From Tyto alba (taxonomy: Eukaryota > Chordata > Aves > Strigiformes > Tytonidae), in assembly GCF_018691265.1 (NCBI RefSeq), contig NW_024881278.1:8432001-8496000 (forward strand): 64,000 nucleotides of DNA, read 5' to 3'. Position 1 is the first letter of the stretch; each line of letters starts with the position of its first letter. The notes below the pieces were generated by a model. It made no database searches and had not been told where the DNA came from. It was given only the letters and a program-made list of their open reading frames with translations. The translations under genes and the position numbers were made by a program. Shown piece after piece: positions 20,084 through 30,951 of the stretch.

Positions 20084-21092
20084 AAGAAAATAAAGAATCT
20101 AAAAGAAAAATAAGGAAAAAAAAAAAAAAGGGAAAAAATGCCACAGCAGGCATGAGAAGACAATGGTGTGTCTATGGAGATTGAGAGGGGGAGAAGGGGT
20201 GATGACGCCTGACAGGCAGACACCCAGCTGCCAGCCTTCTTGCAACTTTTTGGAGAAAGCCCCTTGGATGCATGTGTTTAGGTAAAGCTTCATTTACCTG
20301 CAAATTTACCCAGCTTGATGTTGCACTTCTGCATGCTTGCTAACAGAGTTGTTGTCCTCAAATTTAGTGACCAAGAGCAGAAGTGCTGTTCCTGGCTGTG
20401 CCTCCTCCAGTCACTAACTGGTTTAAGCTGGAGTACCAGCGGGCCAGTAGAGATGCACCAAAGGGATCAGGAAGCCTCAGCACACTCTTGGATGGATGCT
20501 TTCTTCTCTGTATCAAGGAAATCTGGGCAGAAAATGATATAAAATTTCCAGGAGCCAGAGACTTTGCTGGGATGGTCAGAAAAGAAGACAGAAATGGGGC
20601 AAAACCCCTTTCTCCATCTAGAAATAATTTTCATTTTGCAAAATAAAATAAAAAGGTAGCTCTAAATTTTATCCAATAGATACAGCTTTTTATTTCCCCA
20701 TATGGGATTCATGAATTGCTGGCTTTTCAAAGAAAATCACCAGTTTTCCTTTTACACCCTGACGACAGGGGACTAATAGCTGAGATGTTGCCTGACGGGG
20801 GAGTGGGGTACCACGTGCTCCAGAAGCTCAGACCCCCCTGTAGCAACGCATGCTGGGGAGATGGGAGGAGAACAACTGGAACCAGTCCAGCTACAGGACA
20901 GCTCCTTCCTTTCGGCCATTCTCCCCCCTCCCCTGGAGCAAAAAGGACCGGCAGCAATTCGGCAGAGATGCACATGGCTTATACTTGATGGGAGATGCTG
21001 AACTCCAGCCCAGGTATCCTCTGGGCACAGAGGTCCTGTGCTATGGAGAGATCCGTCGGGGAGCAGCTCAGCCCCTGCTCCAGGAATGCACG
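20084..21092. other. Non-coding sequence, nothing recognised
   Basis: Starts with an A-rich stretch to about 20138. The remainder is ordinary sequence with short overlapping open frames only. Confidence 0.5.
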
Positions 21093-21117
21093 CCCCCCCC
21101 CCCCCCCCCCCCCCCCC
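21093..21117 (-). repeat. Poly-C tract (G-quadruplex potential on minus strand)
   Basis: Twenty-five consecutive C, one kilobase from the poly-G tract. Overlapping open frames across it contain runs of Pro or Gly and are artefacts. Confidence 0.9.
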
Positions 21118-21601
21118 TTCAGACAAGAGGGCATCCTTGGAGAGCAAAACGGGGTCCTCACCTTCCCCTCTCCCTTCAGTTCCCTGGGACAAAACATAAA
21201 TACCTCCAGCCAAGTGCACTCAGTACGTCCTTGTTTGCCAAGCCATTATCTACTCCTGGGTTATGAGAAGGCATTTGTGTTTCAACGGGAATCCAATCAA
21301 TAAATTCCACAGTCTTTCACCCTCTCTTCTCGGCAAACATATCCATCCCATCCCACTACACCAGGTTTTCTCCCTTTGCTGGAGTTAAATATTTGTGGGG
21401 CCTCTTGTTAAAACAGTGGGAGCACTGGGCTACAGAAGAGGACTCCGGCCAGTGCTGGGTTCTTCACAAGGAAAGACTCTCTGTCCTTGGGAAGGGGTGG
21501 GTGATGGGGAAAGGCTATTCTCCTGTGCTTCTCCCCACACCAAAAAATGTTTTTGGTCATGGAAAAAGCAAATCTAATGAAAGACCATCTTCTTTGGTAT
21601 T
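21118..21601. other. Non-coding sequence, nothing recognised
   Basis: May include diverged upstream parts of the CR1 fragment that follows, but I could not align any of it with confidence. Confidence 0.4.
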
Positions 21602-21652
21602 GGACTTGAAGATACTTATGGATCCCTTCCAACTTGATGTATTCTATGATTC
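21602..21652 (+). mobile_element. CR1 LINE 3'-end fragment
   Basis: The words GGACTTGA, GATCCCTTCCAAC and ATTCTATGATTC occur in the order and spacing of the CR1 3' terminus found throughout bird and reptile genomes. About 50 bp is recognisable and diverged, with the 5' side lost, which is the usual state of 5'-truncated CR1 copies. It is the main clue to the organism. Confidence 0.7.
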
Positions 21653-21737
21653 CTAATACGATCTTTTAAAATGGTACCTTGCCTGTACTTGGTTGATGAG
21701 ATGGATCTTTCTGTTTTCAAAACAAGAAAACCTCCTC

Positions 21738-21785
21738 ATTCACAGAATCAAGGATAAATTGGATACCAAAAGGTCCCCTTGGAAG
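21738..21785 (-). mobile_element. Possible second, inverted CR1 3'-end fragment
   Basis: The plus strand reads ACAGAATCAAGG followed by AAAAGGTCCCCTTGGAAGTC. This resembles the reverse complement of a CR1 3' end, though the A-to-T-rich middle is poorly matched. If real, two CR1 tails face each other about 90 bp apart. A RepeatMasker run would decide. Confidence 0.3.
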
Positions 21786-24034
21786 TCCCTTGGGTGCTTC
21801 TGAAACTCATCCTTGGTTTGTAGGAGAGACATCAGGAAGGGACAAGGCTAAACCCCAGGTCAGCCGGTGCAGGAAGGGCTTTGGTCCTTCTGAAAGCACG
21901 TGATACGAGGTGACAGCAGCCCTTTAGTGGCTGCCGGTGCCTCCAGGTGTTCCCAGATATGCCCCAAACCTTCTCACACTCTCCAGCCTTCTGCAGGCAT
22001 TGCCTCGTCAGCTGCTGTTTCCTTCTCTCTGGCAGGGTGCAAGGGTCTGCCAGAGCCACAGCACTCCTAGCACCAGAAAAAAGAAAGCTTGTTTTTCTTA
22101 AGCTTTATTTTAGAGGCAACAGCAAACTCAAGTTATGGGAAGGTGTTTTCCTGGTGCCAGATCTGTTCCCATTCTCTCTCCTGACAAGGGGAACTGCGTA
22201 TTCCAGAAGTGCTCAGCACTGATTAGGAGGTGTTATTAGGAACTTGCCAACATCTCTCACTGCCTGCAGAAACTTCCACTCTCAGCTCTGCATTTAATAA
22301 TTATCCATGTCTCTGCTCCCAGATTTCTCTCCACAGCCTCTTTCTGTCTGGAGCAATGGCATCTGGAAAAGTATGTTTCCAATTAAGATTATCAACTGTG
22401 TTATTAAATGAACTCGATGAGCACTAAGATCTGGAAGTTTTTTCCGTGCCAGATAGGTACCAGACATGCTATGCAGACACTCTTGCGTCTTCTCAACATA
22501 TGGCCTTGCTTTTTGCATTCACGATGTGCATCTCCAGCGACTAGCTTAGAGCCTGACTGTCCCATCAAGTTGAGATGTTAGACCAGTCCGTGGGAACTCT
22601 CCCACTGGTGCCAGCAGTAAGGTGGCGTGGGTTATACTGCTGTCGGCACCACATGCAAGCAACCCTTCATGTACGGACAGGCTTTTTGCCCAAAAATGGA
22701 CCTTCTTCCATGTAAGTAGGGTCCAGTTGCAGATCTTCCCTCCTCCAGTTGCACCCGGAAGCTCTCCTCACCATGGTTAGGTTAGGAAATTTTGATGTTT
22801 TCTTAATATGTTATTATATAATGAAGCAATGTTGCCACCTCAGACTGAGCTGGGCTCCTCCAAGTCTCTGATGCCAGGCTTTAAACAGTCTTCTTGTACC
22901 TGTTCATGTTTTCCATAAGACGCTAGAGAGCATGTCACCCATTCACAGACTTGAAGATAGATGTTAAAAGTCCAAGAAAAACAATCATATCAGTGTATTC
23001 TCATTGTTAAAGGCTCGTATGGTAAAACACTGAAGTCAGCGGAGGCAGAACTTTGGTGGCAGCTGGGACTCCCAGCCACTGCCTTTAACAAAAGCATTTG
23101 CTCTCTGCATCAGGAACATCTCATGGAAAAGAAAATGTATCACCAGAGCAACGGGGAGTTTCTGACACAAGTAATGGGAGTTGAAAGGCATTGGCCCCGC
23201 TGCAAGAATCTCTCAATCAAAAGCCGATATCAAACAGCAAAGGCTGAGGCAGGGAGGGAGGAAATTCATAGCAGAGCTTGTCAGGCGGGCAGGAGCTGCA
23301 GGCACTTGGCGGGGAGCTGGGCTGGCGCCAGCCCATCACCATCGAGCCCATCACCGAGCATCTCGAGCTGGGACATCCCGCAGGTCCCGAGCTCCCAGAG
23401 GGGATTTCAGGCATTTTTCCTGAATAAAATAAGACATTCCCTGGCTTCTTTTCCATTCCTCAGTCATGGGCATCTGCTTGCTAGATGAAGGCAGGGACAT
23501 CCCTGTGGCAGGAGCGTGTGGAACATCAGCCAGCTTGTCGTGCGACGCCGTTGTGTCAGCAGGGCTCATCCTGCAAACAGCACGGCCCTGGCCGAGCAGG
23601 GGCTGCTCCGCACCAACGGGAGCCCAGCGAGGTGCTGGAGCAGGAGATGGGGCAGGAAGGGAAACCTGTGATTTTAGCCCAATTTCACGGGGTGCTTGGC
23701 TGGGATGCAAATGGACAGAAAAAGAGGGGCAGAGAGTCATCCCATGCTCCCTAAAACCATGACACTGAGACCTTGGGGTGGGTAACTGGGGATATGGGAG
23801 CCCCAGATTTGTCCCAGAAGCAACTCCCCTGCAGCAAGGGATACTCTGGCATGCCATGGTTGCTCCTGATCTCTCAGTTTACACATAGCCATGGGCAAGG
23901 AGATTGGGGTTGACCCTGGAACAAAGCACATTATCCAACGGTATGCTCTCCCTTGGCTCCGTCCACAATAAATCATAGGGGGAGAGGCACTACTGGAGAA
24001 TGAGGGGCATTGTGGCAGCATCACATGTATCCCA
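21786..24034. other. Non-coding sequence, nothing firm recognised
   Basis: Ordinary sequence. A strong acceptor-like tract ends at 23463 (CTTCTTTTCCATTCCTCAG) without a paired donor. One octamer (23705-23712) lies in unremarkable context. The 175-codon plus-strand frame (22961-23488) has no recognisable domain. Confidence 0.5.
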
Positions 24035-24440
24035 AAAAACTGAAATAAAATCAGACTCTATTATAATAAGTGTATTATATCAAGCTAATTCTTAATTGGG
24101 GCTATTAGAAGGATAGTTCTGTAGTCATTGAAGTAAACGGGAACTATCTTTAAGCCTTAACCTTTTTAATCATCCCCGCATGGCATGCCAGAGCTTGTGA
24201 ATAGGAGCCTTTTGTTCCTCCAAAAACATCTAGCAGACAATTGCATGTGAAGGCACCGTCTATATTTAATAGACAACCTGTCAAGAACCAGGCAGCCTGT
24301 CACCCTCAAACCACATGCCTAGGTAAAGGAGAGGGTATCAGGCCTGATTTTCAAAGGCAAGTGCGCTGACAAAGGCGAATTAAAGGCCTTGGGAGCTGTA
24401 TTTACTCAGAACCTCTGAAAATGGTGGCCCGGTGGCCACG
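24035..24440. promoter_or_regulatory. Candidate conserved enhancer-like block
   Basis: Complex sequence that is AT-rich at its 5' side (TATTATAATAAGTG, CTAATTCTTAATTGG, GGGGCTATTAG), with CCTTTTTAATCATCC and TATATTTAATAGAC further in. It is repeat-free over 400 bp. A small GTGGCC/GGCCAC palindrome lies near its 3' edge (24424-24439). Confidence 0.4.
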
Positions 24441-24562
24441 ATCCAGGTGCTATTGAATTCCTTGGAAGGGCTCCACCGGGCGTCAATGGGCATTGCATCA
24501 GGCCCCATAGAGGCAGCAATGTCTCAAGGGAAATGCGACCTGAATTAATCCAAATAAATAAA

Positions 24563-24582
24563 TCTCTCTCTCTCACACACAA
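24563..24582. repeat. Short (TC)n(AC)n microsatellite
   Basis: Compound run of TC then AC dinucleotides. Confidence 0.8.
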
Positions 24583-24597
24583 ACCCAACTGTTTAAA

Positions 24598-24745
24598 CCG
24601 TAAATGAACTATTTGGGACTTAATGTGTATTCATGAGTCAGACAACGGTGTGAGGGCTAACAACTAAACTATGCTGGTAAACCACAAATCCTCTGAATCA
24701 ATATTGTTCAGTTTACTGTACTAATAATGGCGAGTGGTGCCATAT
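24598..24745. promoter_or_regulatory. Compact element with AP-1, RUNX and SOX words
   Basis: A perfect AP-1 site TGAGTCA at 24634-24640, a RUNX-type AAACCACA at 24679-24686 and a SOX-type ATTGTT at 24703-24708 lie within 75 bp of complex sequence. The combination is enhancer-like. Each motif alone is common, so the cluster is the evidence. Confidence 0.35.
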
Positions 24746-27129
24746 GCAGTGTTATTGTGAGGGCGTTACAGCAGGTTGGGGTTTTTCTGCCCTTTGCATG
24801 TCTGCAGTCAAAACAGGCATAAAACACACCTTCAAAGTAAGACAGGGTCCGACAAAAACCTCTGAAGCACCATCATGTCCTCCTCAAGGTCATGGAGCTG
24901 CCAGCATCTTGCTGGATGGGTGGTAGACCTCAGCCAGCTCCTGCCTGGGCTCCTACACTCAATGTTTCTCCCCATCACACTCTTACCAGAGAGAGTTTAT
25001 CCCAAAAAGTGAGGAAATCTGCTTCAGATAAAAAGGGAGGGATCAACTGTCTTTCAGAGGAGAAAGGCTCATCGCACACAAGGTCCTGTTAAATGGTCTG
25101 AAACTTTTCTCTTTGCTCTCCTCCCTTTCCTGTGCACACAGGATGCCACAGCCCAAGAAGTGATGTTTGGGGGGTGCTGGCCCCAAATTTTTGGGCAGCT
25201 GAAGCAGCAGAGGCATTCACAGAGATAAACCAGCGGTGAGGCATAGAGGTTCTGGGGGTGGAAGACCTTGCTGGGACCAAGGATAGAGCTTCCACCCAGC
25301 AGCCAGTTCACACACCTAAAGCACATTTTGGGCACAACAGCTAAAAGACAGACTGTGAAAGCCATGTGAGTACCTTGAGAGATGGGCAGGTGCTGGAAGA
25401 CATTTGGAGAAATGGCTTTGCAAAGCTCAGGCCCCTCATGATCTCCCTGTGGGAGGCCACCAGACCCACCTTGTGATGTGGTCAACATCACTCGGTACAT
25501 CCCAGCACCGATGTCACCATGCAGGAGGGTCCTGAGGGTGCAGGGAGGACAGGGGTGCTCAGGGGGGTGTGAGAATGAGGGGGGTGAGCGACAAGGTGTG
25601 AATTTGGGGGACACACACACACAGACGCTTCTCACCTTCTCTTATCTTTCCTTCATGTCACTGAGGTTCCGAGGGCCCCCAGGGACACGGCAGTAAGGGC
25701 AAGGACCAGCATATATTTTTGCCTTACCACTAGATAAAACTGAAGCATGCACTGATGCGTGACTCACCAAAACTGGAAAATATTGGAATGGTACAGATTC
25801 CCCAGCAGAGTACTTGGTGATTTCTAGAGCTCCCCCCAGGATTTCAGCTGATTTCATTATGTCTGTGCATGTATTTTTCATTTATTTAAAAATCAAGGTA
25901 ACTGTGTTGAGTTATAAACTAAGCTAAGGGGAAGCTCCATGTGTTGCCTGGAGTTTCTTTGCCGGCTGCCTTCCCTGTAGGAAAAGCACTCCGAAAGGCA
26001 AAAAATCAGAGACCAGAACTAAACAAATTACACTTCTCTCTGTTTTTTAATGTATTTAATATTTTTCTTTTGCTTGACCAAACACTAACCACACTTCCCT
26101 AGCCCTCGTTTCAACGCAAACCTCTTTCAAACCCCTGCCCCGTGTACTGAATTGCTTGCCGTATGCTCCCTCCAGTGGGCGAAGAACCTCAAAGCAAAGG
26201 CTGCAGAAATGATCCAACTTTCTGCTCCAGGACACGACGACAAACCTTACCCCACCAAAAGACCCGGGGTCAGTTTGGATCTGACACCCAAAGGCTCAGC
26301 CTGCTTTTCTGTGCTTGCCCTGCTAATAATCCGCCTGAAAATGTTACTTTAACTGCAGGACAAAGGTTAAGTTTTGCTGGAGCTTGTTTAGTGTTGTTCA
26401 GTCCAGCTCTGTACAAGTTCAGGAGGTCTCAGGCCACCTGTTTCTTTTCTGTTTATTTTCCCTGGCTGGTTTTAGGGTGACTTTATTGGATCCCTCACCC
26501 ACCCATTCCCATGAGCACCTTCAAAGCCTTAGCCAGGACCTTCACTGCCTAAATAAACCATCACAAACCATTTCTTCCTTGGAGAGTTAATATTTCATTA
26601 AAAAAAAAAAAAAACAACACCAAAAAAACCCTGATGTGCAGCCTTCATACGGCTACAAAATCACCTTGTTCCTCTTGCCTCGGCCATAACTAACTTTTCA
26701 ACACCCGCAGCTGCAAAATGGAGACCTTTGGTTAATGAACAATGGGAAACCCATTGTTTGGCAGTTTTAGAGGCTAAGCAGAAAGAATGCACACTGTCAG
26801 TGTGGCTCTGGGTCTCAGGGGGAACAGAGTGAGAGCACAGTGACCCACAAGCTGCCATCCAAAACCAGAGTTCCCATTAAAGCAACACGTGTGCTCAGAC
26901 CAGTGCTTTTACTCCTCTGGGTTCCTCAGATTTGTAATTTATAGTGCACTCAGACCTTGAAATTGGGCTAGTGGAGGGGGTCACAGCGCCTAAAGAGGCT
27001 GACTATATCCCCAATCTATGCTGTACCCTAAAAATGGGGTGTTAATTCTGCAATACCCCCAGGCCCAGGAGTGGGAAAGGGCACATCGCCCTGTGCTGCC
27101 CATACATTTGTTTAGCCAGACTTTAGCCC
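24746..27129. other. Non-coding sequence with minor simple repeats
   Basis: Includes (AC)n at about 25611-25622 and 15 A at 26600-26614. The region 25530-25615 is G-rich. The 188-codon minus-strand frame (25069-25635) is Cys/Pro/Ser-rich with no recognisable domain. A T-rich stretch lies near 26040-26080. Confidence 0.5.
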
Positions 27130-27520
27130 ATCTCCTTCTAAACCACAGATGTATTTGACCTCTTCAGCACCCTGCGGCAGCCGTTTTCCTAATTTCTCGT
27201 CAATATTGAAAACGTATTTTCGCAGTGCTCCCTGCCAATTCAGCGGGGCTTAGAAAGGCTCCTTTCCGCCCATGTGGCTGGATGTCTGCAGACAGACGGG
27301 TTTAATTGCGGGATCACGGCCTGTGTCATTACTCCTGGCATCCTGCGCTCCCAGGAACAATAGAGCTCCCTCTGCTAACACAAGCACCTACAGCATTAGT
27401 TAAATCAAAGCCCTTTCAAACTGACCAATTCCTCCCCCTCAAGAAAATGCAGTTTTCCTATTAAGCCTGAAAGCAATTATCTGGGATTAGCATCAGATCA
27501 AAAGGGATTACTTCCAGTAT
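27130..27520. promoter_or_regulatory. Candidate conserved enhancer-like block
   Basis: Complex repeat-free sequence with scattered CpGs and words such as TTCTCGTCAATATTG, GGGTTTAATTGC, AGCATTAGTTAAATC and TTATCTGGGATTAGC. A perfect left half of an NRSE/REST site (TTCAGCACC) lies at 27163-27171, but the right half does not follow at canonical spacing. Confidence 0.4.
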
Positions 27521-28115
27521 TGTTTTCAAAAACCCTCAGGGCTGGCAGAATTACGATACCACGTCGGCGGCATGCGGAGCCACAGCGCCTGTGCTGGGCT
27601 GCCAGAGGATGCCAACCATCCTGCACCTCACCACAGCGGGGCCTTCTGGTGTCCCAGGGTTCAAGGATGGATCACGATTTTTGCAGATATCTTCGCATGG
27701 TGGTTTGCACACCCTTCTACCCCTCTCGGAGGCAGGGGGGTGTGGGGAGGTGTGTGACAGCAGCACATGGGGTGCGTAGGTACCCGCTGTGGGTGGGTAT
27801 CGCTCTCCGTGGGAGCACCACGGTATGAAACCCCTGTCCTGCAGATGCTGGAGCTGCACTCAGCTTCTCTGCCGAGCAGCTGGGCTCATCGTGCTGGCTG
27901 CCTCAGTTTCCCCACCTGTGAAAGGGTCAGGGGGGCTGTGGCAATCACCTCTGGAAAGTCCTTTGGGAACACCCACTGAAGCACACTGCATAAAAGCCAA
28001 GTGTTTTACCTGCTGTGTCTCAGAAGCCTAATTAAGACCCCCAGAAGATGAGGTGAAAGCTTCAGTGAGCAAAGCAGCCAAAAGTGCTTTATAAAGTTTC
28101 TCCTTAATCCTGCAG
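27521..28115. other. Non-coding sequence, nothing recognised
   Basis: GC-richer sequence with overlapping short open frames and no domain. Confidence 0.5.
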
Positions 28116-28208
28116 CTCCCAGGGACTTGTTACTGCATTGCCAAAATAATGCAAAAAGCAAGATGTGTGCAGATGCTCAAGCTAAGCTGGATGCAGGTGT
28201 TACTTCAG
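28116..28208 (+). other. Exon-like interval of 93 bp (possible pseudo-exon)
   Basis: Acceptor GTTTCTCCTTAATCCTGCAG ends at 28115 and a strong donor TCAG|GTAAGA begins at 28209. The interval is exactly 31 codons and two of three frames are open. Neither translation resembles a known protein segment. A G/C-rich tract with 19 C follows shortly. Unproven. Confidence 0.2.
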
Positions 28209-28271
28209 GTAAGAGGCTGCAGGACCTCGAGGGAGGGGAGGTCTGGACCCCCTGGATCCTGAAGCTCCACA

Positions 28272-28290
28272 CCCCCCCCCCCCCCCCCCC
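28272..28290 (-). repeat. Poly-C tract
   Basis: Nineteen consecutive C, giving G-quadruplex potential on the minus strand. Confidence 0.9.
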
Positions 28291-28684
28291 ACCTGCAGCA
28301 GCTCTCCCAGCTGATGCTGCTGCACGATTTAGTGGGGCAGGTCCCTGAAGGAGCAGGAGCCATAGATCTGCTGCAAGGGGGAACATTTCATCCTCCTCTT
28401 CACGCCCCTGCCCTGCCCCAGGGAAGCAGGAGGTGACGCTGGTTTGGGGTGATGGGGCAGGAGGGCGACCTGTGAGCAAAGGCAGCTCCAGGTGTTGAAG
28501 CAGCCAAGTGCAAAGGGTTATTATTAAACCAGCAGTGTCACGGGGCTTGCAGAAGTCTAGGGATATAAGCCATGTAGGCTCTGTGAAGGGAGGTGAATAT
28601 TTTTTATCGGGCAGTTGGAAAAAGATAGGCTTTTGGACAGGCTGAGCTTGGAAACTCCTGATTTCTGTGTTTGTATCAATCAGG
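28291..28684. other. Non-coding sequence, nothing recognised
   Basis: Mixed sequence with no firm feature. Confidence 0.5.
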
Positions 28685-28940
28685 CTAATAAGACAGATCA
28701 ACTCTTATTGTTTGGCCGATTTTATTTTTAAAGTTTGTTCCTCCTTCCCAATGTGAACAAACTCCCCTTGGCCACACAAAGCAAGCCTGCATTTTAAAGG
28801 TTTGGGCGATACCACATTTGAAAACAGTTATTTTAACTGCTTCATGCAAATACTATATAATTCAGCATTTTTGAGGCAAGGTTTAGTCTCATCTTTATTA
28901 AACTGCTGGAAGTAAACAGAATATTATTAATGGCTGAAGC
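28685..28940. promoter_or_regulatory. Enhancer-like block with inverted MYB sites and a POU octamer
   Basis: CAGTTA (28825-28830) and TAACTG (28834-28839) form an inverted MYB-type pair with a 3-bp spacer. A perfect octamer ATGCAAAT follows at 28844-28851. The surrounding 250 bp is AT-rich, complex and repeat-free, with CTTATTGTTTGG (SOX-like) at its 5' edge and AATATTATTAATGG at its 3' edge. Confidence 0.45.
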
Positions 28941-29559
28941 ACAGTTCCTCCTGTGTGTGTGGCCTGGAGGATGCCAGCAGCATTGGTGATGGCCAGAGGG
29001 AGGACCAGGTGGGTCTTTTCCCCCGTGGCAGCGTGGGGCAGGGCTGGCACTTTTCCAGTGGTCTAAGCCTGGCTCAGGAAAGGCCAGAGTAATACAGGGG
29101 GATTAGACCTGTCCCAGCGTCTACAGCAGCCTGGGGGTCCCGGTGAGGAAGGGAGCAGCCACTCTGTGATGCTCTGGGAGATGGGAAAGGGCTTTGCTTG
29201 TGACCTCCTGCCTTTTTCTTTCCTCTCACTTGGCTGATCAGAATTGTATCTGTTTTTAAGAAGTGTGTTTCTCCAGCAAACAAGTTACAACCAGAAAAAT
29301 TACCCTTTGAGGTTCAATGGAGAGGGCATAGCAGGCCCAGGACATGCAGGAGTGTTAAAAGAAAATTAGGTAAACATCACATCTACTTATGGATTGGTCA
29401 CAACTAACCTTCCTGACTCAGGTTTAATGGTAGGGATGCTGGGTTTTCTTCTCCTATTCTACCCTAATATTTAGCAGTTCCTAGTTATCTGTCGTGGCAC
29501 AGTTAGTGATCTCTAATTTTTCTTCTCCCACTGAAAAGGAACAATTCTTCTTTGCCCAG
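28941..29559. other. Non-coding sequence, nothing recognised
   Basis: Ordinary sequence. Confidence 0.5.
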
Positions 29560-29900
29560 TGCCAGCAAGGTAATGAAAGTCAGTCTAATTTTTATTTTAG
29601 AAAAAGCAATTTTCATAAATGGTGTTCCACTAATGGCTCATGATCACATATAAGCCCCACAGCAAATTACTCTTAATCCAGTTTGTCTGTGTTATGTTAC
29701 CTGAGGGAAATAATATCAATCCTTTCTCTTTGCTAGCAAACTGTTCGCCGGGACTTCTCCAATATATATTAATCCCATCATTTATCTTTGTCAACTGAGA
29801 ACAAAAATAATTTGCGGGAGAGTAAACGGAAGAGCATACAAGACAGGAGCTCAGCATTATTAAACAGCGGAAAGCAGGTGTTCACAAAACGGAGCTTATT
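29560..29900. promoter_or_regulatory. Enhancer-like block with paired TAATCC sites and SOX words
   Basis: TAATCC, the OTX/PITX-type homeodomain site, occurs at 29674-29679 and 29770-29775 in the same orientation. CTTTGT (29786-29791) and GAACAAA (29799-29805) form an opposed SOX-like pair. The block is AT-rich and repeat-free with AATATATATTAATC in its centre. Confidence 0.45.
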
Positions 29901-30589
29901 TTTATTACAAAAACTTGAGTAATTCTCCTTCTGCATCCCTGCATAGTAAACAAGAGTTTAGGGAGATTCTAATATTTTGGAGGAAACTGAAATTTCATCA
30001 CTCCAGGAACAATGTACAGATAATCAAATATGTCAGGCAGCATTTTTATTTGCTGTGAAATTTTTTCAGGCCGAGGAAAGGAGACAGCTCCTCTTCTCCT
30101 GGTACATTCAGTGGGCCTTGCTTTTCGGAAGGGGTGCTGGGTTCAGTGCCGGCTGGGGGGCAGGGGACACACCCCCCTCCCCGGGTTGCAGCAGGGCTCC
30201 AAGCCAGCAGCGGTGCTCCCTGGAAGTGCTTTTTGGTGCCGGGGTGGGGGCGTGACATCTCCAGATGTCCCATATGCTGGGAACCCATACCCAGTGCTTT
30301 GATGACAGTGCTGGGTGACAGCTTGCTCTGAACCTCCCGTTTCTAAATGGCATTAAAGCATTGCATTGCTGCTCATCCATCCTACGGGTGTGCTGGGACG
30401 CCCCGTTTTGTCTCGTTTTCTCCCATCAGTGCTGTTTCCACTGATACGGCATCTCTGGAGGTTTGTTTCCAGTGACTTTGGAGATACTTTATTTGGGTTT
30501 CCACAGTCGTTGGAGGAGGAAGCCCCACCATCAGCGGCACACCTCTAATTGGGGCTGCTGACCCTCTCCATGCAACAGAAAGAGCTATT
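29901..30589. other. Non-coding sequence, nothing recognised
   Basis: GC-rich between about 30130 and 30260. Open frames there are composition artefacts. Confidence 0.5.
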
Positions 30590-30720
30590 TTTCGTCTGGC
30601 TTAAATGGGGCTTTAAATAGAGCTTCATAATGAGCCTCATTACAGCAGGTACTCCGATGTAGCAGAGATTAAATTACCCGCAGCAGGTATTCCCCCTGGC
30701 CGCAGCCTGCCCGTGCGGCT
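30590..30720. promoter_or_regulatory. Short candidate element
   Basis: About 130 bp of complex sequence (GGGGCTTTAAATAGAGC, TCATAATGAGCCTCATTAC, GAGATTAAATTACCC). CATAATGAG/CTCATTA is a loose inverted homeodomain pair. Confidence 0.35.
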
Positions 30721-30931
30721 GACAGCCCCGGGGAGGACAGCCCAGGCGTCACCCCTCGCCCCATAAAGCACAGGCGAGGAATGAGCTTTCCCACGGGGTT
30801 GTCACTGGCAGTGGGGGGGAGCCGAGGGCGCTGTCAAGGAGCGGGAGTTATGGGGTGCTGGGTGGCAGTGGGTCACACCCCCCTCATTCACCGATGGGGA
30901 CATGCGCCCCTGCCCTGAATAAATAAATTAA

Positions 30932-30951
30932 ACACACACACACACACACAC
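30932..30951. repeat. (AC)10 microsatellite
   Basis: Ten uninterrupted AC dinucleotides following an AATA-type run. Confidence 0.9.

Noticed and set aside
25069..25635. 188-codon minus-strand frame rich in Cys and Pro
   Set aside because: No zinc-finger spacing, no signal peptide and G/C-rich low-complexity context. Treated as chance.
27163..27185. NRSE/REST-like site
   Set aside because: Only the left half TTCAGCACC is perfect. The right half is poorly matched and at a non-canonical offset.
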